A DNA stretch of 64,000 nt from Blastomussa wellsi (GCA_947652115.1 OX393561.1:2898670-2962669); one strand, 5' to 3'. Shown: positions 11,701 through 22,598, counted from the stretch's first letter. A program made the numbers and translations. The notes: generated by a model from the letters alone, not told the origin.

Positions 11701-14700
11701 CCCCCAGGAATTTCCAATCCCTTCCATGGGGGGAGTATGGATATTTTCTGGAACTACACAAACTTGTCAAGAGCTTATCATTCACCAACTTCTTTTGAGT
11801 CAGAATTGGAATTGAATTTGGGGTGTGGCTTATCTATGAGTGCAACTTAAACAAGAGTTTGACAGAACAAGGCCTTTAGGCTAACAGACACGGGCTCCAA
11901 CTTGACTAAAGGATATTCTGGTACCCATTTTCTTGGCAGTACCCTATACTGATAGTACAATGTATGCTTGTAATCACCTGTATTCCTCTTGACCTGCTGT
12001 GTCCAGAATATCCTAAAAACCAACAAATAGAACATTGGTCTTAGTTTATTGTATATAAGTACTGTGATTTGATCCTTGTACCAACAATTATTGAGGACAG
12101 ACACATACATTCATCCCAACTCTTCTGGATTATCTGGGAGCCTTCCATAATTATACAGAATGAATCTCCCAGTCTCCCATACAGGTCTCCAAATCTGCCA
12201 GATACTGCATGAAGGGAAATGCTTAAAATACAAATTCTAATTTTGGCCAGTTTTGAAAATATGATACATTTTTGTGGATGACTTACATGTAACGGAACAA
12301 AACAAAATGTCAATGAGTCTTAAATCACATTCGTTGCGTGCATTAAACACGGGTCTGCAGTGATACAAACAGCAATTTCCTAATGGACTTCGTGTTGAGT
12401 GTGTCAACAGAAAATCTTCTCAGTTCTTGCTATTTGTATATAGTGCACATGGAAAGTCCCAAATTGAAGGAGATTGCTACCTAAATTACCAGAAGGATTG
12501 AGGGAAAAATACTGCATTTTTCTATATCTACCAACTTGGAGGGCTGGGCACCCTAGCTGGCAAGGTTGGGAGCCCCCCAACTTTTTCTTGGAGCACAGCC
12601 TTGATATTGGTGGTTTTCACGTCACGCAAGTATCACGCAAATTTCACTCACGCAAGAAATAAAATCGCTTACCATTCAATAAATTGAGTCAAGAAATTGA
12701 AATATCGTAGAAGAGTAATAAATAAACAACCTGCCAAAGTTTCGGGGATGTACGATATTCTGAACTCGAGTTATTCGGCAAAGTGTATCACTGAAAATTA
12801 TAGTGTTTAGTATGGAGACGCCATGTTGGAGCCCCTCTGAGGGACTCCAACATGGCGGCCGGAAACCAGTGGAAACATCTGGAGCTTACTTTGACTCTCT
12901 CAAAACGTTTCCTCTCGTTGTTAAACTTAAAAACATTCGCATAAACACTTCCCTCAACATATTGGCTACTTAGAACTCGAAAACGTAAGGCGAATCGATA
13001 TTTTCGCTCACGTACAGAAACAATGCCGATGTCACGCATTGTGAAAAATCTGAAATTCAAAATGCTCTATTTTCAAAACAAAGCCGTCTACCGAGCTGAA
13101 AACAGGCCAGCAGATATATGTTTAAAAATTACTTTTACCTGATGAAGTTGAAAACTCAAAAGTTTTAATTTTAGTTTTCTCTGACGTCACGTGAAAACCA
13201 AGAATACATACAGAAATGTATATAAATTAATGTATATAATTTGCACAGCAGACCAGACAGCAGCAGTTTATTTTGACAAATTTATATGTACGGGTACATA
13301 CACTGTAGACGAATCCATTGATAAGAATTTAAAGATTGAAGTAAACCTGCATTTCTTGATGTACTGAATTTATGAAGCCAGATAATTTAATGTTCAGTCA
13401 GACTTACCAGTAAACATGTTTCTCCATCGATTACAACTTGTTTTCTGTAAGAATCCTCTGAAAAAAGGAAGTAACAAGGAATTTTTATAACTTGGTCCCA
13501 CTTTTTAATTGTAATGTTGGATGTACTACCTTTTGCTCTGTTCCTGTTTACCATGTTTTGTCACCTCGTGTCTGAATATAATTACTTGTGGATCATGTAG
13601 TTTGATTGTCCGGGTGAGGGTAGTCCTGAGTAGGACTGTTGTCGGTGACAGTGGCTGACGTTTCGACAACCTGAGCAGAAGTCATCATCAGAGTCATGTG
13701 AAGAGTTATTTGTCAGTCGAATGTTATAAGTCTGGTTCGTGAAAACTGATTGATCAGTTTAGCACTCTTTGTTATTGCATGGAAATAATCAAATTTTCAC
13801 ACAGGGTTTAAAGGGCCCTAGTCAGCCGCCACCATTTTCAATGCTATCAAAATTATGGAAATTGTATGATGAAGCGAAATCTCATTGCACTGTATTTAAG
13901 TTATATTACTGGAAGTGTTTAATTACCAATTTAGCAAGTTTTTCAGAGATCTCTTTCCTTTTGACACTTCTGCGCAAAATATAATACTGAAACTCTTGCA
14001 TGTAAACAATAACAAAGGTGAGGCTGACAAATGCCCTTTAAGCCAAAGACATACAATGAAACTCATTCAACCAGGGCTGGAAATTGCGACTCACTGGTTG
14101 CCAACGCAACCAAAAATTGAGCACTGGTGAGTAAATTTTCAGAACTGGTCGCCAGCTGTCGACTCGCGGTTTGTCCGATAACTAAAGAAAGACACAACAC
14201 AACTTTTGATTTTAAATCTTTATACAAGGAAATAATTCTTTATATAAGGAACACATTTGGATTTGGTAGCTAGTATACAACTCACCATACCGTCCCCACT
14301 AACATAATGTCTGAATATTACAAGAAAATCGTAAAAATTGAATGTACTTCGAAACGTGGACACTGCATTTACGGCGCACCTCTTCAGAAACTGCTCGGAG
14401 ACTGGTACAAGCAATGTGGTTGTGTAGGAGCCTGGGCCAAGGATGGCATTTTTGTTGGCAGCGAAAGGAGTTGGGGAAAGCAAGTATAAAGAACTGCATG
14501 TTGAAGTAGCAAAAGGAAAATCCGAAAGGACCCGTGTTTGTCTCACCACGAAGACCATGGACTTAAAACGTTTTATGCTTCGCTCCATTTAAAATAACTA
14601 CAGTGACGAGTCGAAGTTCTTGTAAGCGGACTCCCTCAGGAAGCAGAAAAGGTGTCCACGACTGGAGATGGCCGCTTACAGGAATGTGTAAATACAGAGT

Positions 14701-16727
14701 TTGTATGAGCTAGAGTTCAAACAGGGTTTTATTGAGATGGCCATAAGTACAGCTGTCCGCTAACGAGGGTGTCCATTAGGAGATCTTTGACTGTATGAAG
14801 AAAACCATCACCTTCTGACCAGAGACTTATCACCTGAGGACAACGGTAGCTTTATATTAAACTAAGTGTTACTTGTGTTGTTTCTAATCGTTTTAGCTCT
14901 TCAGTTGTGACTTTTCTTGCACGCAAAATAACATATAAAATCGTGTTCTTGTGTAAGTTATACATAAAATAAGTTGGCGACCAAAATTTACGATCTGGCT
15001 ACCAAAATTGTCCTGTTAGTCGCCAGCTGGCTCCCGGAGGAAAAAGTTAATTTTGAGCCCTGTCAACTCGCTATAAACATGTACATCTGTTTATGGTAAC
15101 AACTTCATGACAACATCAACTCTCTAATTTTATGGCAGCAAATTGGTAAACTAAAAAACAATGCCGTTCTCTTCTACAATGAAGATTACCGATGTTCACA
15201 ACTCATTTCCCATATATAATGAGTATCCCAATAATCTAGATGAAGGCAAAAACAGCTTACCAATTGTTGGATCATATTCATCTACAAAACTGTCAACAAA
15301 AAGATAAGCTTGGTTCAATACAAGATTAATTAATGTTTCCTCTACAGTGTGAAAAACCATAACAATGAATGCTTCAACAGTGTTTTTTCTTATGCCAAAC
15401 AAGTATGATTAAATGTTTTTACAAATAACATTACTGTCTTTTCCTGTATCTCCCCAATTCAAAAAATAAATAAAAAGCAAAAATATTAACATAAGCTGTA
15501 TTTAGACTACAGTTGCACATGTTCTAATATCATTCCTCAAAATGCTTTCAAGAACCTTGTCATTTTGAAACCAAAAGAATAAATTTCCATGAAAAATAAA
15601 GCACTTTTTTTCAAAAAACATGTGAGCGCATTGGGATAAAACAGAGGCATACAATTTTCTTCTTAAATTTGCCATGCAAAATACTTGCAAAAAATTGAAT
15701 TCAAAATCTTTTCTATTTTTGTATATGCTTAAAATTTTATCCTGACATGCACAAGTGTTTTCTGAAACTCTGAACTGGCTTATTCAAGTCAATCTTAGTC
15801 CACAGCAACCTCCCATTCACCCTAAGTTCTAGCCCCACCTTACCCAGCCAATGGCCACACCCCTGTAACTCTCCCCACCCTCCAACAAGCTCTATGCACA
15901 TCAACAACTCCGTTTCCTCAACAGTTTTACGCGTTGAAATGACTACAGTTTACCACAATAAACAGCTAAAAGCTACAATTTAGACATTTTTACCCAAATA
16001 AATATTTTAAGGTTACCATTTTCAGCACTATACAAAAAAATAGCAAAGATTCTCGTTTCAGCAAGACTGAACGTCTCGTTGAGCATATTACCCAGATGGC
16101 CTTGTGTTAGAACTGGAATGCACGGACGTGCGAAACAGAAAACAGGGCAGATTGTCTTAAACTTGTTTCTACATGAATTTTGTGACGATCGAAGACACGT
16201 TCGGTAAGAAATTGAAATGAACACTTATTCAATCGAATAGTACCATTTTTGGACGCTTGAATGCAGAGATATACACTGTAACTCAGTTTATGACAAATGG
16301 AACATAACAAAAAGACAAAATATGAGTGAACAGTAGTTATATGATAACATGACATCGCAAACGATTTTAAGCGAGATGTAGTACATTTTGTGTGGTAAGC
16401 TCTGATAGCATTTATACACAACTATCGACGCTGGCCGATCGATTGAGAATGTGGGCATACAATAGAATCACATGCAAAATTCTGTAGGAAGTAGCTTTTA
16501 AATTTGCGGTACTTACTGATTCTGAATGAGCTGAATGGTTAAAGCACTTTTGCCAACGCCACCGGCTGAAAAAGCAAAGTAGAACCTGCAGTTAGTTTGC
16601 TAAGATCAAAATGTCCATGGAGCTCGGCCAAAATTTCACCCAAAGATCAAACGTTCCATCGAGCGAGAGCAACGGGGCACAAAATGAGCAAGTTACCTCC
16701 GACTACCACCAGCTTATACTCAGTCAT
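5703..16727 (-). CDS. Ras: Ras small GTPase (H/K/N-Ras orthologue), nine coding exons
   Basis: This encodes a membrane-anchored GTP/GDP switch that relays receptor signals to Raf/MAPK. The coding exons on the minus strand are 16697-16727, 16517-16565, 15261-15289, 13408-13457, 11978-12012, 8630-8732, 7922-7961, 6488-6648 and 5703-5759. Every junction has GT/AG and compatible phase, giving 555 nt and 184 residues. It starts [10 protein letters not shown]. Seen in order: P-loop GAGGVGKS (10-17, with G12 and G13), switch I YDPTI (T35), DTAGQ (57-61, Q61), NKCD (116-119), SAK (145-147), a polybasic tail KVKKRRK and the CAAX box CIIF. Residues 1-120 are nearly identical to vertebrate Ras. A terminal F in the CAAX box suggests farnesyl and/or geranylgeranyl modification (inference). 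All key residues are intact, so I call it functional. The last exon is only 18 codons plus stop and is easily missed. Confidence 0.96.
6941..7124. mobile_element. hAT-like MITE in Ras intron
   Basis: The termini CAGGGTTGTCAATAAG and CTTATTGACAACCCTG are perfect 16-bp inverted repeats. The flanking CATCAC and CATGAC match at 5 of 6 positions, consistent with a short hAT-type target duplication. There is no ORF. It lies in the intron between Ras coding exons 7 and 8. Confidence 0.75.
7455..7752. repeat. Foldback, about 300 bp, in Ras intron
   Basis: The arm containing AAAGAGCACACCAAGATTTA (left) is inverted on the right as TAAATCTTGGTGTGCTCTTT. The arms extend outward to GATTAGCAGCAATTGATCCA. 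A second inner pair, TTTACAAAGAAATGT and CATTTCTTTGTAA, brackets the centre. Transcribed within the Ras pre-mRNA, it could form a long imperfect hairpin. Confidence 0.8.
8862..10206. mobile_element. hAT-like DNA transposon remnant in Ras intron
   Basis: The ends are CAGGGCTGAAAATAA (left) and TTATTTTCAGCCCTG (right). Both sub-terminal zones contain GGCCGGTCA-type repeats (GACCGGTCACATT, GGCCGGTCATTGTGACCGG). The flanks share GAAGT, a possible short duplication. No intact transposase frame is visible. A Harbinger-like element is nested at 9312-9679. It lies in the intron between Ras exons 5 and 6. Confidence 0.65.
9312..9679. mobile_element. Harbinger-like MITE nested in hAT-like element
   Basis: The ends GGTCCGGTTCAGATGCCGAT and ATCGGTGTCTGAACCGGGCC are inverted copies. 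TAA is present on both sides (9309-9311 and 9680-9682), a 3-bp duplication typical of PIF/Harbinger. A relative with GGCCCGGTTCAAAC ends lies at 33285-33372. Confidence 0.7.
11571..11760. repeat. MITE with TGTGTAGTTCC termini in Ras intron
   Basis: TGTGTAGTTCCATAAAATAT at the left is inverted at the right end as ATATTTTCTGGAACTACACA, a 20-bp pair with one or two mismatches. The interior carries CCCACC- and GGAATTTCCAAT-rich sequence like that of the element at 4223-4448. It lies in the intron between Ras exons 5 and 6, about 220 bases downstream of exon 5. Confidence 0.75.
12612..13199. mobile_element. TIR element in Ras intron with internal hairpin
   Basis: GGTTTTCACGTCACG at the left pairs with GACGTCACGTGAAAACC at the right. 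Inside, 12817-12858 is a tight hairpin with 13-bp CGCCATGTTGGAG arms. A second family member starts at 47471 and also carries an internal GGCCAT...ATGGC hairpin. It lies in the intron between Ras exons 4 and 5. Confidence 0.65.
13657..13691 (-). ncRNA. Hammerhead-ribozyme-like motif, sense strand of Ras intron
   Basis: On the minus strand the motif reads CTGATGA, an imperfect stem II of about 20 nt closed by GAC/GTC, then GAAAC and GTC. That is the hammerhead order CUGANGA - stem II - GAAA - stem III - UH, with a minimal stem III (ACGU) of the type known from Penelope-like retroelements. One extra U precedes stem II, and stem I pairing is only partial, so activity is doubtful. It lies in the 1.8-kb intron between Ras exons 3 and 4, in the transcribed orientation. 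Confidence 0.45.
14072..15062. mobile_element. hAT-like non-autonomous element, TCAAC duplication
   Basis: The left end is CAGGGCTGGAAATTGCGACT and the right end is the inverse of CAGGGCTCAAAATTAACTTT. TCAAC directly flanks both ends (14067-14071 and 15063-15067). A 5-bp duplication fits the hAT5-like groups (family knowledge). GGTCGCCAGCTG-type sub-terminal repeats occur at both ends. A second TIR element (14599-14795) is nested inside. It lies in the intron between Ras exons 3 and 4. Confidence 0.75.
14599..14795. mobile_element. TA-flanked MITE nested in hAT-like element
   Basis: TACAGTGACGAG at the left and GGTGTCCATTAGG...GACTGTA at the right are inverted ends bordered by TA. The termini resemble the TACAG(T/C)CAA ends of the element at 1640-2282, suggesting a related Tc1/mariner-type family. 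Confidence 0.5.
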
Positions 16728-16868
16728 GGTTTTTAAGGGCCAAATAACCCGTGATTTTTCTTCGCACGATCGTGAAATCTGCTGCTTTTCAGAGGAAATA
16801 CCAGGTTTTGTTATAACAAGGTCGTGGCCGGCGTCGCAACCCGCGCATGGTAAGTGAGTCATAGGAGG

Positions 16869-16942
16869 CTTTATATAACAGAACTAAATTTATCAGCCAA
16901 TCAGCATAACTGAAATTTTTGGTATTGTTCTATTTGGCCAAT
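16869..16942 (-). promoter_or_regulatory. Ras core promoter: TATA box and two CCAAT boxes
   Basis: On the gene strand TATATAAAG occupies 16877-16869, about 145 bases upstream of the Ras ATG, so transcription should start near 16840-16845 and give a 5' UTR of roughly 115 bases. Two CCAAT boxes, in inverted orientation, lie at 16897-16901 and 16938-16942 at typical distances. A TGAGTCA (AP-1-type) heptamer at 16855-16861 falls between the TATA box and the predicted start. The assignment is positional inference. Confidence 0.5.
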
Positions 16943-17114
16943 CATGCCTTGTATATCTTCAGCCGGCATTTAACCTTGTATATAAGAACTAACCATTTGT
17001 ACCGCAGTTGTCAATGTCCGTAGCTGATTAAGCTACATTGAGAAAATAACACAACTGGTACCCTCACCAAACAAAACTACGGTTAAATTCTTGGTAACGA
17101 GGGCGACACAGTGG

Positions 17115-17300
17115 TCGTTGTGGTCTTGCTTATTTTAGAAGAACGCTCGCCTCTAGACTGTTCACAGTGGACTGTGAAGTTTGTTGTTGGTTCTTTCCTC
17201 GCTCCGAGGATTTTTCTCCGGCTCGGTTCTCCGGCTTTCTTCCCTCCTCAAAAACCAACATTTCTAAATTCCAATTCGACCTGGAAAGAGGACATGCATA
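17115..17300 (+). mobile_element. SINE fragment
   Basis: This shares with 29.74-29.98 kb (opposite strand) the block TTTGTTGTTGGTTC, then GGTTCTCCGG, then TCCCTCCTCAAA, and ends near TTCCAATTCGACCTGG. The tRNA-like head is degraded. Confidence 0.5.
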
Positions 17301-17547
17301 AAAACGTGGCATCCTCTCTGAATATCAGTACGGGCCGCTCAGTTGGCACTCCAGTATGAAACATATCTGCTCCAAGAAATGAGGGATGTTCAGGGACGAG
17401 ACCTTCCAAGGGGGGTAGCTGTGTCGCGATGTCGCCTAATCTGCAGCTGTAAATGTCGCTGTCGTTTTCTATAGTGTACGTAATTGTACCAGTAGGCAAA
17501 AATTTTGTAAGCGGCGAAGGCCGAACGCTGCTAGGGGGCTTTGAAGG

Positions 17548-17640
17548 TATAATTTGGTTTTATCAACTGGGTTGATAATGTCAATTGGCCACCGTAAAGA
17601 GATTCAATTGCTGACGTTTCGAGCGTAAGCCCTTCGTAGG
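17548..17640 (-). repeat. Penelope-like terminal repeat fragment
   Basis: On the plus strand it starts TATAATTTGGTTTTATCAAC and runs through TGGCCACCGTAAAGAGATTC to the hammerhead-like segment CTGACGTTTCGAGCGTAAGC. Read on the minus strand, the core has diverged (CCTACGA in place of CCGACGA), so it is probably inactive. Confidence 0.7.
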
Positions 17641-19089
17641 CTTTGAAGGTAGGCTCCCGCGGGGAAATTTTGAAAATCTGAGCCCTCAAACATGACATTT
17701 CCTGTATTCCGAGTCACTTTTATGCTACATTTATCGTATATTTATTATTATTTTTAACTATTATTGGGAAAATGCACAACTTTTCAATGTCACCGTCGCT
17801 TTTCGACTGTCGCTTTTCAGCAGCGTATTCATGTCCCTTGTCAAGTCCCCATGTCGCCAGTTTTCAGGGCCGTGTCGCATGTCGCTTTTACCCCTTGGAA
17901 GGCCTCAGGGACTGCAGAGCATATTTGCCATTGGGGAGGGGAGGGCTTGGTTTAATAATACTTTGTCATGCGTGTGTGTAAGGCTTCATCGAAGAAGAAT
18001 GGAACCAGCAAATATTATAACTGAATAACTCAGAAACCCAGCAAAGGGGACTTTAGGAAGTTAAAATTGAACAAATTTCCCGGGAGAGTATGCCCCTGGA
18101 CCCCCCTAGGAGTGTTACATTCGGCGCTCACGGTTTTGTAGTAAATCGGTCACCATTTATCCAAGATCCGCGCCTGGAGTTGGAGCGAGAAGCGACCTTT
18201 TATAACCAGCCAAATACGCGAATGACAAATTATTCTACACTCGCCTATCGAGAACGCCTGCATCATTGCAATAACATTTTACTTGTTCTTGGAAGTCATT
18301 TTTATTGACAAAACGTAACTCCACTCGTTCCGCCACTACAAGCGAAATTTTGTTTTCTTTAGCCATCCCACGCTATCGATCATTAGGAAAAAGGATAGGC
18401 GAGCGCGAGCGAAGCGAGACCCCTGTTTTTTTCTTTCGCTCGCTTCGCCCGACGTTTCTTCTCATGGAGAACCTGGAACAGGCTGGTTTTGGTGCACAAC
18501 CTTTCAAATGGAAATGAGTTTTACTCGCACTTCATTTGTCTTGAAAATCAAACTCATTTCCATATTAAAGGTTTTGAAACAGAGGCAGAAGGCAACTCGT
18601 GTTCGAATGGCAGCGAATGAGACTAAGTCTTTGCTTAAATACAAAAAGGATGTTGCATTGCAAAGGACCTTGCTACTCAGTCGACTTGACGTTCGCTTTA
18701 ATTATCACTATGCGAAAAGCCAAATATTCGGGCCAGAATTCGCTCGAATACGACTCGGCACACGCCTCGTAAACTGAAATTTTCCGACGTATTCTAGTAC
18801 GCCTGATTCGAAATATACCTGGGATATCCTATTGGAATCCGGCCTGTTTTTCCGTATTCAAATTGAACACTCTGGGTGTGCATCACGTATTCAATATTGA
18901 ATACTCGTGAATCCTCCAGGGCACTTGACGTATTCAAATCGAATACTCTCGAATACTCCAGGTGTGCTTCACGTATAGCGTACGACTTGAATACTCTAGG
19001 ATACTCTAGGATTCTATGGCATCACACTGACATATTCGAGGCTAGAATACTCTAGAATATTTTTCATTTGGCACAGTGTATACCATTTC
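17641..19089. other. Intergenic, no gene recognised
   Basis: There are no family-like ORFs. 17770-17880 repeats short TGTCGC/TTTTC blocks. 18350-18440 contains AGCGAGCGAAGCGAGAC-type sequence and its inverse CGCTCGCTTCGCC, a small foldback. 18800-19070 carries degenerate repeats of a GTATTC-GAATACTC unit (TCGAATACTC, GAATACTCTAGGATACTC), a loose tandem array. Confidence 0.5.
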
Positions 19090-19384
19090 GTGGAGGCGAG
19101 CGTGGCCTAGTGGTCAGGGCGCTGGACTTATAATCAGGTGGTCCCGGGTTCGAGTCCTCCTCCCTGCCACTAAAACGTATTTGTCTTCGGTGGTCCCGAA
19201 TTCAACTCCTCCACGCTTTGTAAATAGCCAACTGGTCGGCCTCCTGCCATTTGGGATTTTTAAGAACTTTCTGTTTCATTTACAATATTTGTTTACGTAT
19301 TTACAGTGTCCCCAATTAGCACAGTGGTGCTAAATACATTGACACTTAAATAAAGTTGTTATTATTATTATTATTATTATTATT
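19090..19384 (+). mobile_element. tRNA-derived SINE with (ATT)n tail
   Basis: The A-box-like GTGGCCTAGTGG and B-box-like GGTTCGAGTCC are in the head. The body TTGTAAATAGCCAACTGGTC is identical in the copy at 1873-2125. It ends in eight ATT units. It lies about 190 bases downstream of the stop codon of the minus-strand gene ending at 19573. Confidence 0.8.
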
Positions 19385-19572
19385 TGAACTGATGCACAGC
19401 AAGTGTGACTCACTAGTGAAGGGTCGTGAGGCCCATTTGACAAATCCAAGACATAAATGGACGTGATGAGTAACAAATCTCTTATCAGAGAAATAATAAT
19501 TTGTAGTATTGCTGTACATTTTAAATGCAAGGCCCGATACTACGCACTAAAATGTATAAGAAGTAAGATATA

Positions 19573-20754
19573 TTAATCATCAGTTCTCCTAATAGTGACC
19601 TCAATGTACTTGATACCAACTGTCTCGTCGGCGTCCCCTTTATAGACCTCAAAAGAAAGACCTCGGCTGAGCACCAACCGCTTGCTGTACTCCGCCGTCT
19701 TACTGAAACCTCCGCCATGCGCAGTGAAGCACGAACCCCAGGGCTTATCGACCTTAATGGTGAACACAAACTGGTCAGGGTAGAAGGTTGCACTTGAAAT
19801 GGGAGGGCCCAAAGGGAGCACACTTGCACCAGTAAGGATAACTCCAGAGGTTGCCTCCATTCCGAAGCAGGAAGACGACTTCTGAAAATTCTCTTTGTCA
19901 ACAGTTTCAAATCCAATAAAATTGTTTCCATCCGACACACCATAAATGGTATCGCTGTCGACAGTTTCTCCGATGCTGACGTTATTGCCTACCGTTATCT
20001 CAATGGTCAGCGGAGTTGCATCTGCCAAACACCAGCGGCCACCAAGGGAACTTTTAAAAGAAGCTCGTTGTCTATTGAGCTTGCATGAAACGTTATCTGG
20101 TCAGTGGTAGCGGCGAGCGCTGCTAAGATGGGACGCATGCGCTTCGAACCATCCAGATGTCAGAACTCCTTGATCTGTTGGTAGATAAAACAAGCTACGT
20201 TGACAGATCCAAGCCAAAATTAACATACATTCCTTTCATGCTGTAAAATAAACGGAGTGTCTTATGACAATATATAACGCGTGCATTTGGTTTCCGATTT
20301 GACAGCTAATCAATGAATACATTAATAAAAAATAAAATAATTGGTTAAAAATTGCAAAAAGTAGAATAGAAAAAGTATTTTCAAAAGGTTTATTTAAAAT
20401 AGCCTTCCGTGTCTCGTACCCAGGTCAATAAATGTATTACGCGAGTGCTGATCTTACCTTGTAAGGGTAGTCGCTGTTGGCTTGCCTTTCTGAGCCAGGC
20501 CCATAATCCCATGGGTGCGTGTACCTATCGGCGTCGTTCAGTTCACAGAGCAAGCCTGCAAACCGGACGTTAATGCTTTTACATCGTGGTTCGTAGGAGC
20601 AGTTGACCAAGCATTGGCCAATATTAGCTGTATTTTCGCTGGATATCACGTGACCGCTAAGATATTTTCCTGTCACGGAATAGGTCACTTTGCTGCATTG
20701 TTGAGATGCGGTTGAAGTGACAGATATGATAATTAACCATAGAAAGCTCCCCAT
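19573..20754 (-). CDS. Secreted PAN/Apple protein with unrecognised C-terminal domain (incomplete model)
   Basis: Exon 20458-20754 encodes a signal peptide (MGSFLWLIIISVTSTAS) and a PAN/Apple-like domain with the cysteine pattern QCLVNC, PRC and LLCELND. It ends in phase 0 at a GTAAGA donor. Exon 19573-20021 starts in phase 1 after a TTTGGCAG acceptor and encodes about 148 residues. These include ITVGNNVSIGETVDSDTIYG, CFGMEA, DQFVFTIKVD and WGSCFTAHGGGF, which look like a compact beta-rich domain that I do not recognise. The two exons do not join in frame: a phase 0-to-1 exon is missing, exactly what the EGF exon supplies in the neighbouring genes, and I find no EGF exon in the 436-bp gap. 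The second exon could also begin at an upstream phase-1 acceptor near 20108. Either the gene lost its EGF exon, or the model misses a microexon. Its function is presumably extracellular binding (inference). Confidence 0.6.
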
Positions 20755-21790
20755 TCGGTAATTTTGGGTTACCTGAGAGTAAAAATAAAGAGGACATACG
20801 ATAATCAGTCTTCCAAACTTAATTTATTCTTCAATGCAGTTCATATTATAAAAAATCGCAACTTGCTTGGGAATGAGGTTGTGTCAAATCTTATACCCAC
20901 AAAGCGGCGTTTTCATACCTCAATGTCATTGTGTTTGGCTAATGTTAACTTGTCAAAGACGGAAGTTTCTCGATTAATTAATCAACGCAGAACTAAAGCA
21001 TGTACCTGTTTTGAATTATTAAGATTGTTTTGGTGCGTTAAATAAAAATACTCGACAATGAACAAGAATAAAAATTGGGTGAATATATAGCGCAAGTAGG
21101 AGTAAAGTAGGGTCTTGGAAAAATTGTTGTGAAATTTTACGGCGACTCTTACAAATTCCCAAGGATTAAGAGTTCCTAGGCATAAGTTTTATTTTCAGGG
21201 TTAAAGGAACCTAGTCAGCTAGCCACAACCGCGATTTTAACTTTACAAAAACTAATATTACAATTTCACTCGTCGGTCACACATGTACGCAGTGTGGACC
21301 TATTTCTTAAATTTCCGGGCTGAAATATTTTTGTGTTGGGTATATTCAATTGAATAGCATTTTAAAAGTGTATAGGCTTTTCAAACTAAAAAACGTGTTA
21401 GTTGCTTCGACGGCATTTAGGCTCTGATAGTGATTAGTAAAAATCTACTAGTATACTAATGCAAATGCCGCAATCTGATCGGCTGAGCTACTACACACTA
21501 TCAGCCATAAGAGTGCAGTGGTTTAAGGTCGTCTTCAAAATGGCGACATCTTCGCGCTTTATCGAAGTTTCGCAGGAAGATTTAAACCTTTTTCACCGAC
21601 GCATGATTCGTTTATTATGATTTTTACTAAAACAATTAGATCCTTCGGCCTCATCAACTATCACCTCATAGAAATATCGAGCTCATAATCTAATTGCTAA
21701 TTAACATGCGAGTACTTTCAATGCTATTCTACAATTGTATCCTATTATTGATTTACAATGAGTGAAAAAAGCAGTGAATAATTTGTTACG
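20755..21790. other. Intergenic, upstream of PAN/Apple gene
   Basis: I see no recognisable coding exon. The sequence is AT-rich and single-copy as far as this window shows. The first few hundred bases should hold the promoter of the gene starting at 20754, but no clear TATA box stands out. Confidence 0.5.
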
Positions 21791-22069
21791 TAGCCTGCAG
21801 TGCAGGCGTTATTATGGAGCGGAACGCTAGACGCTAGGTAATAAATCGTGTTCTCGGTGCCGCCATCTTGGACGCTTGGCTGCTAGAGGATTGGTGCAGA
21901 GGCGAGGTGGGGGTGGGGGGAGAAGGGTGGGGCCCATTTTTTGTTCTTAACACCTACTCCCTCGTAAAATATTTCCTCGCCCCAATCTTCCACAGCTCCA
22001 AATCCAAGATGGCGGCCTAATACGAAAATGTACACTCGCGCGTCCAAAATACGCCTGCACTGCGGGCTA
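21791..22069. repeat. MITE-like TIR element
   Basis: TAGCCTGCAGTGCAGGCGTT at the left is inverted at the right as ACGCCTGCACTGCGGGCTA, with a second inner pair GCCGCCATCTTGGA / CCAAGATGGCGGC. There is no ORF. Confidence 0.75.
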
Positions 22070-22527
22070 TTTGTTACGCAATTGTGTTGCTTTTGGACAC
22101 GGTTCCAGTTTTTAACATTGAATAAAAAGTTCGGCTGCAATTTCTCGTCAGCTAAGCTTTCTTATAGCAGCATGACATCAGAATGTTTTTTTCATGTATT
22201 TTTTTAAACGACTCACCAAATAACCAAGAGTAAAAACCAAGAAAGAAAGCGTTTCTAGTCGCAAAATAATCTTGCATAGAAAATGTTTCACTTAAGTAAC
22301 TGTTTAAAAACTGTACAAATTACTGAGTCCATAGAAACTACCATTTGCAACTAATCTAAAGTCGAAATTGACTATAGCTTGAATTAATTAAAATTTGCTG
22401 CCTTGACCCCACCGAAATAGCTATATAGGTTAAAAAAATACAACGATTCTTAAAAATACCACGAGAGAGGAGTTCCTCGGCTTCAATGATATTTTTGGTC
22501 AGCGTTAGAACCTCTATTTTTTTCTCT

Positions 22528-22551
22528 TTAACCCTTTCCTGCCCAAGCGTG

Positions 22552-22598
<47 letters not shown>

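Noticed and set aside
12817..12858. Hairpin in a Ras intron as a microRNA precursor
   Set aside because: The 13-bp arms are too short, and the hairpin belongs to a repeated TIR element with a second copy near 47.85 kb.
16647..16862. Longer Ras start upstream of [11 protein letters not shown]
   Set aside because: An in-frame upstream ATG extends the frame, but the Ras family always starts MTEYK, the extension is not conserved-looking, and it lies in the expected 5' UTR.
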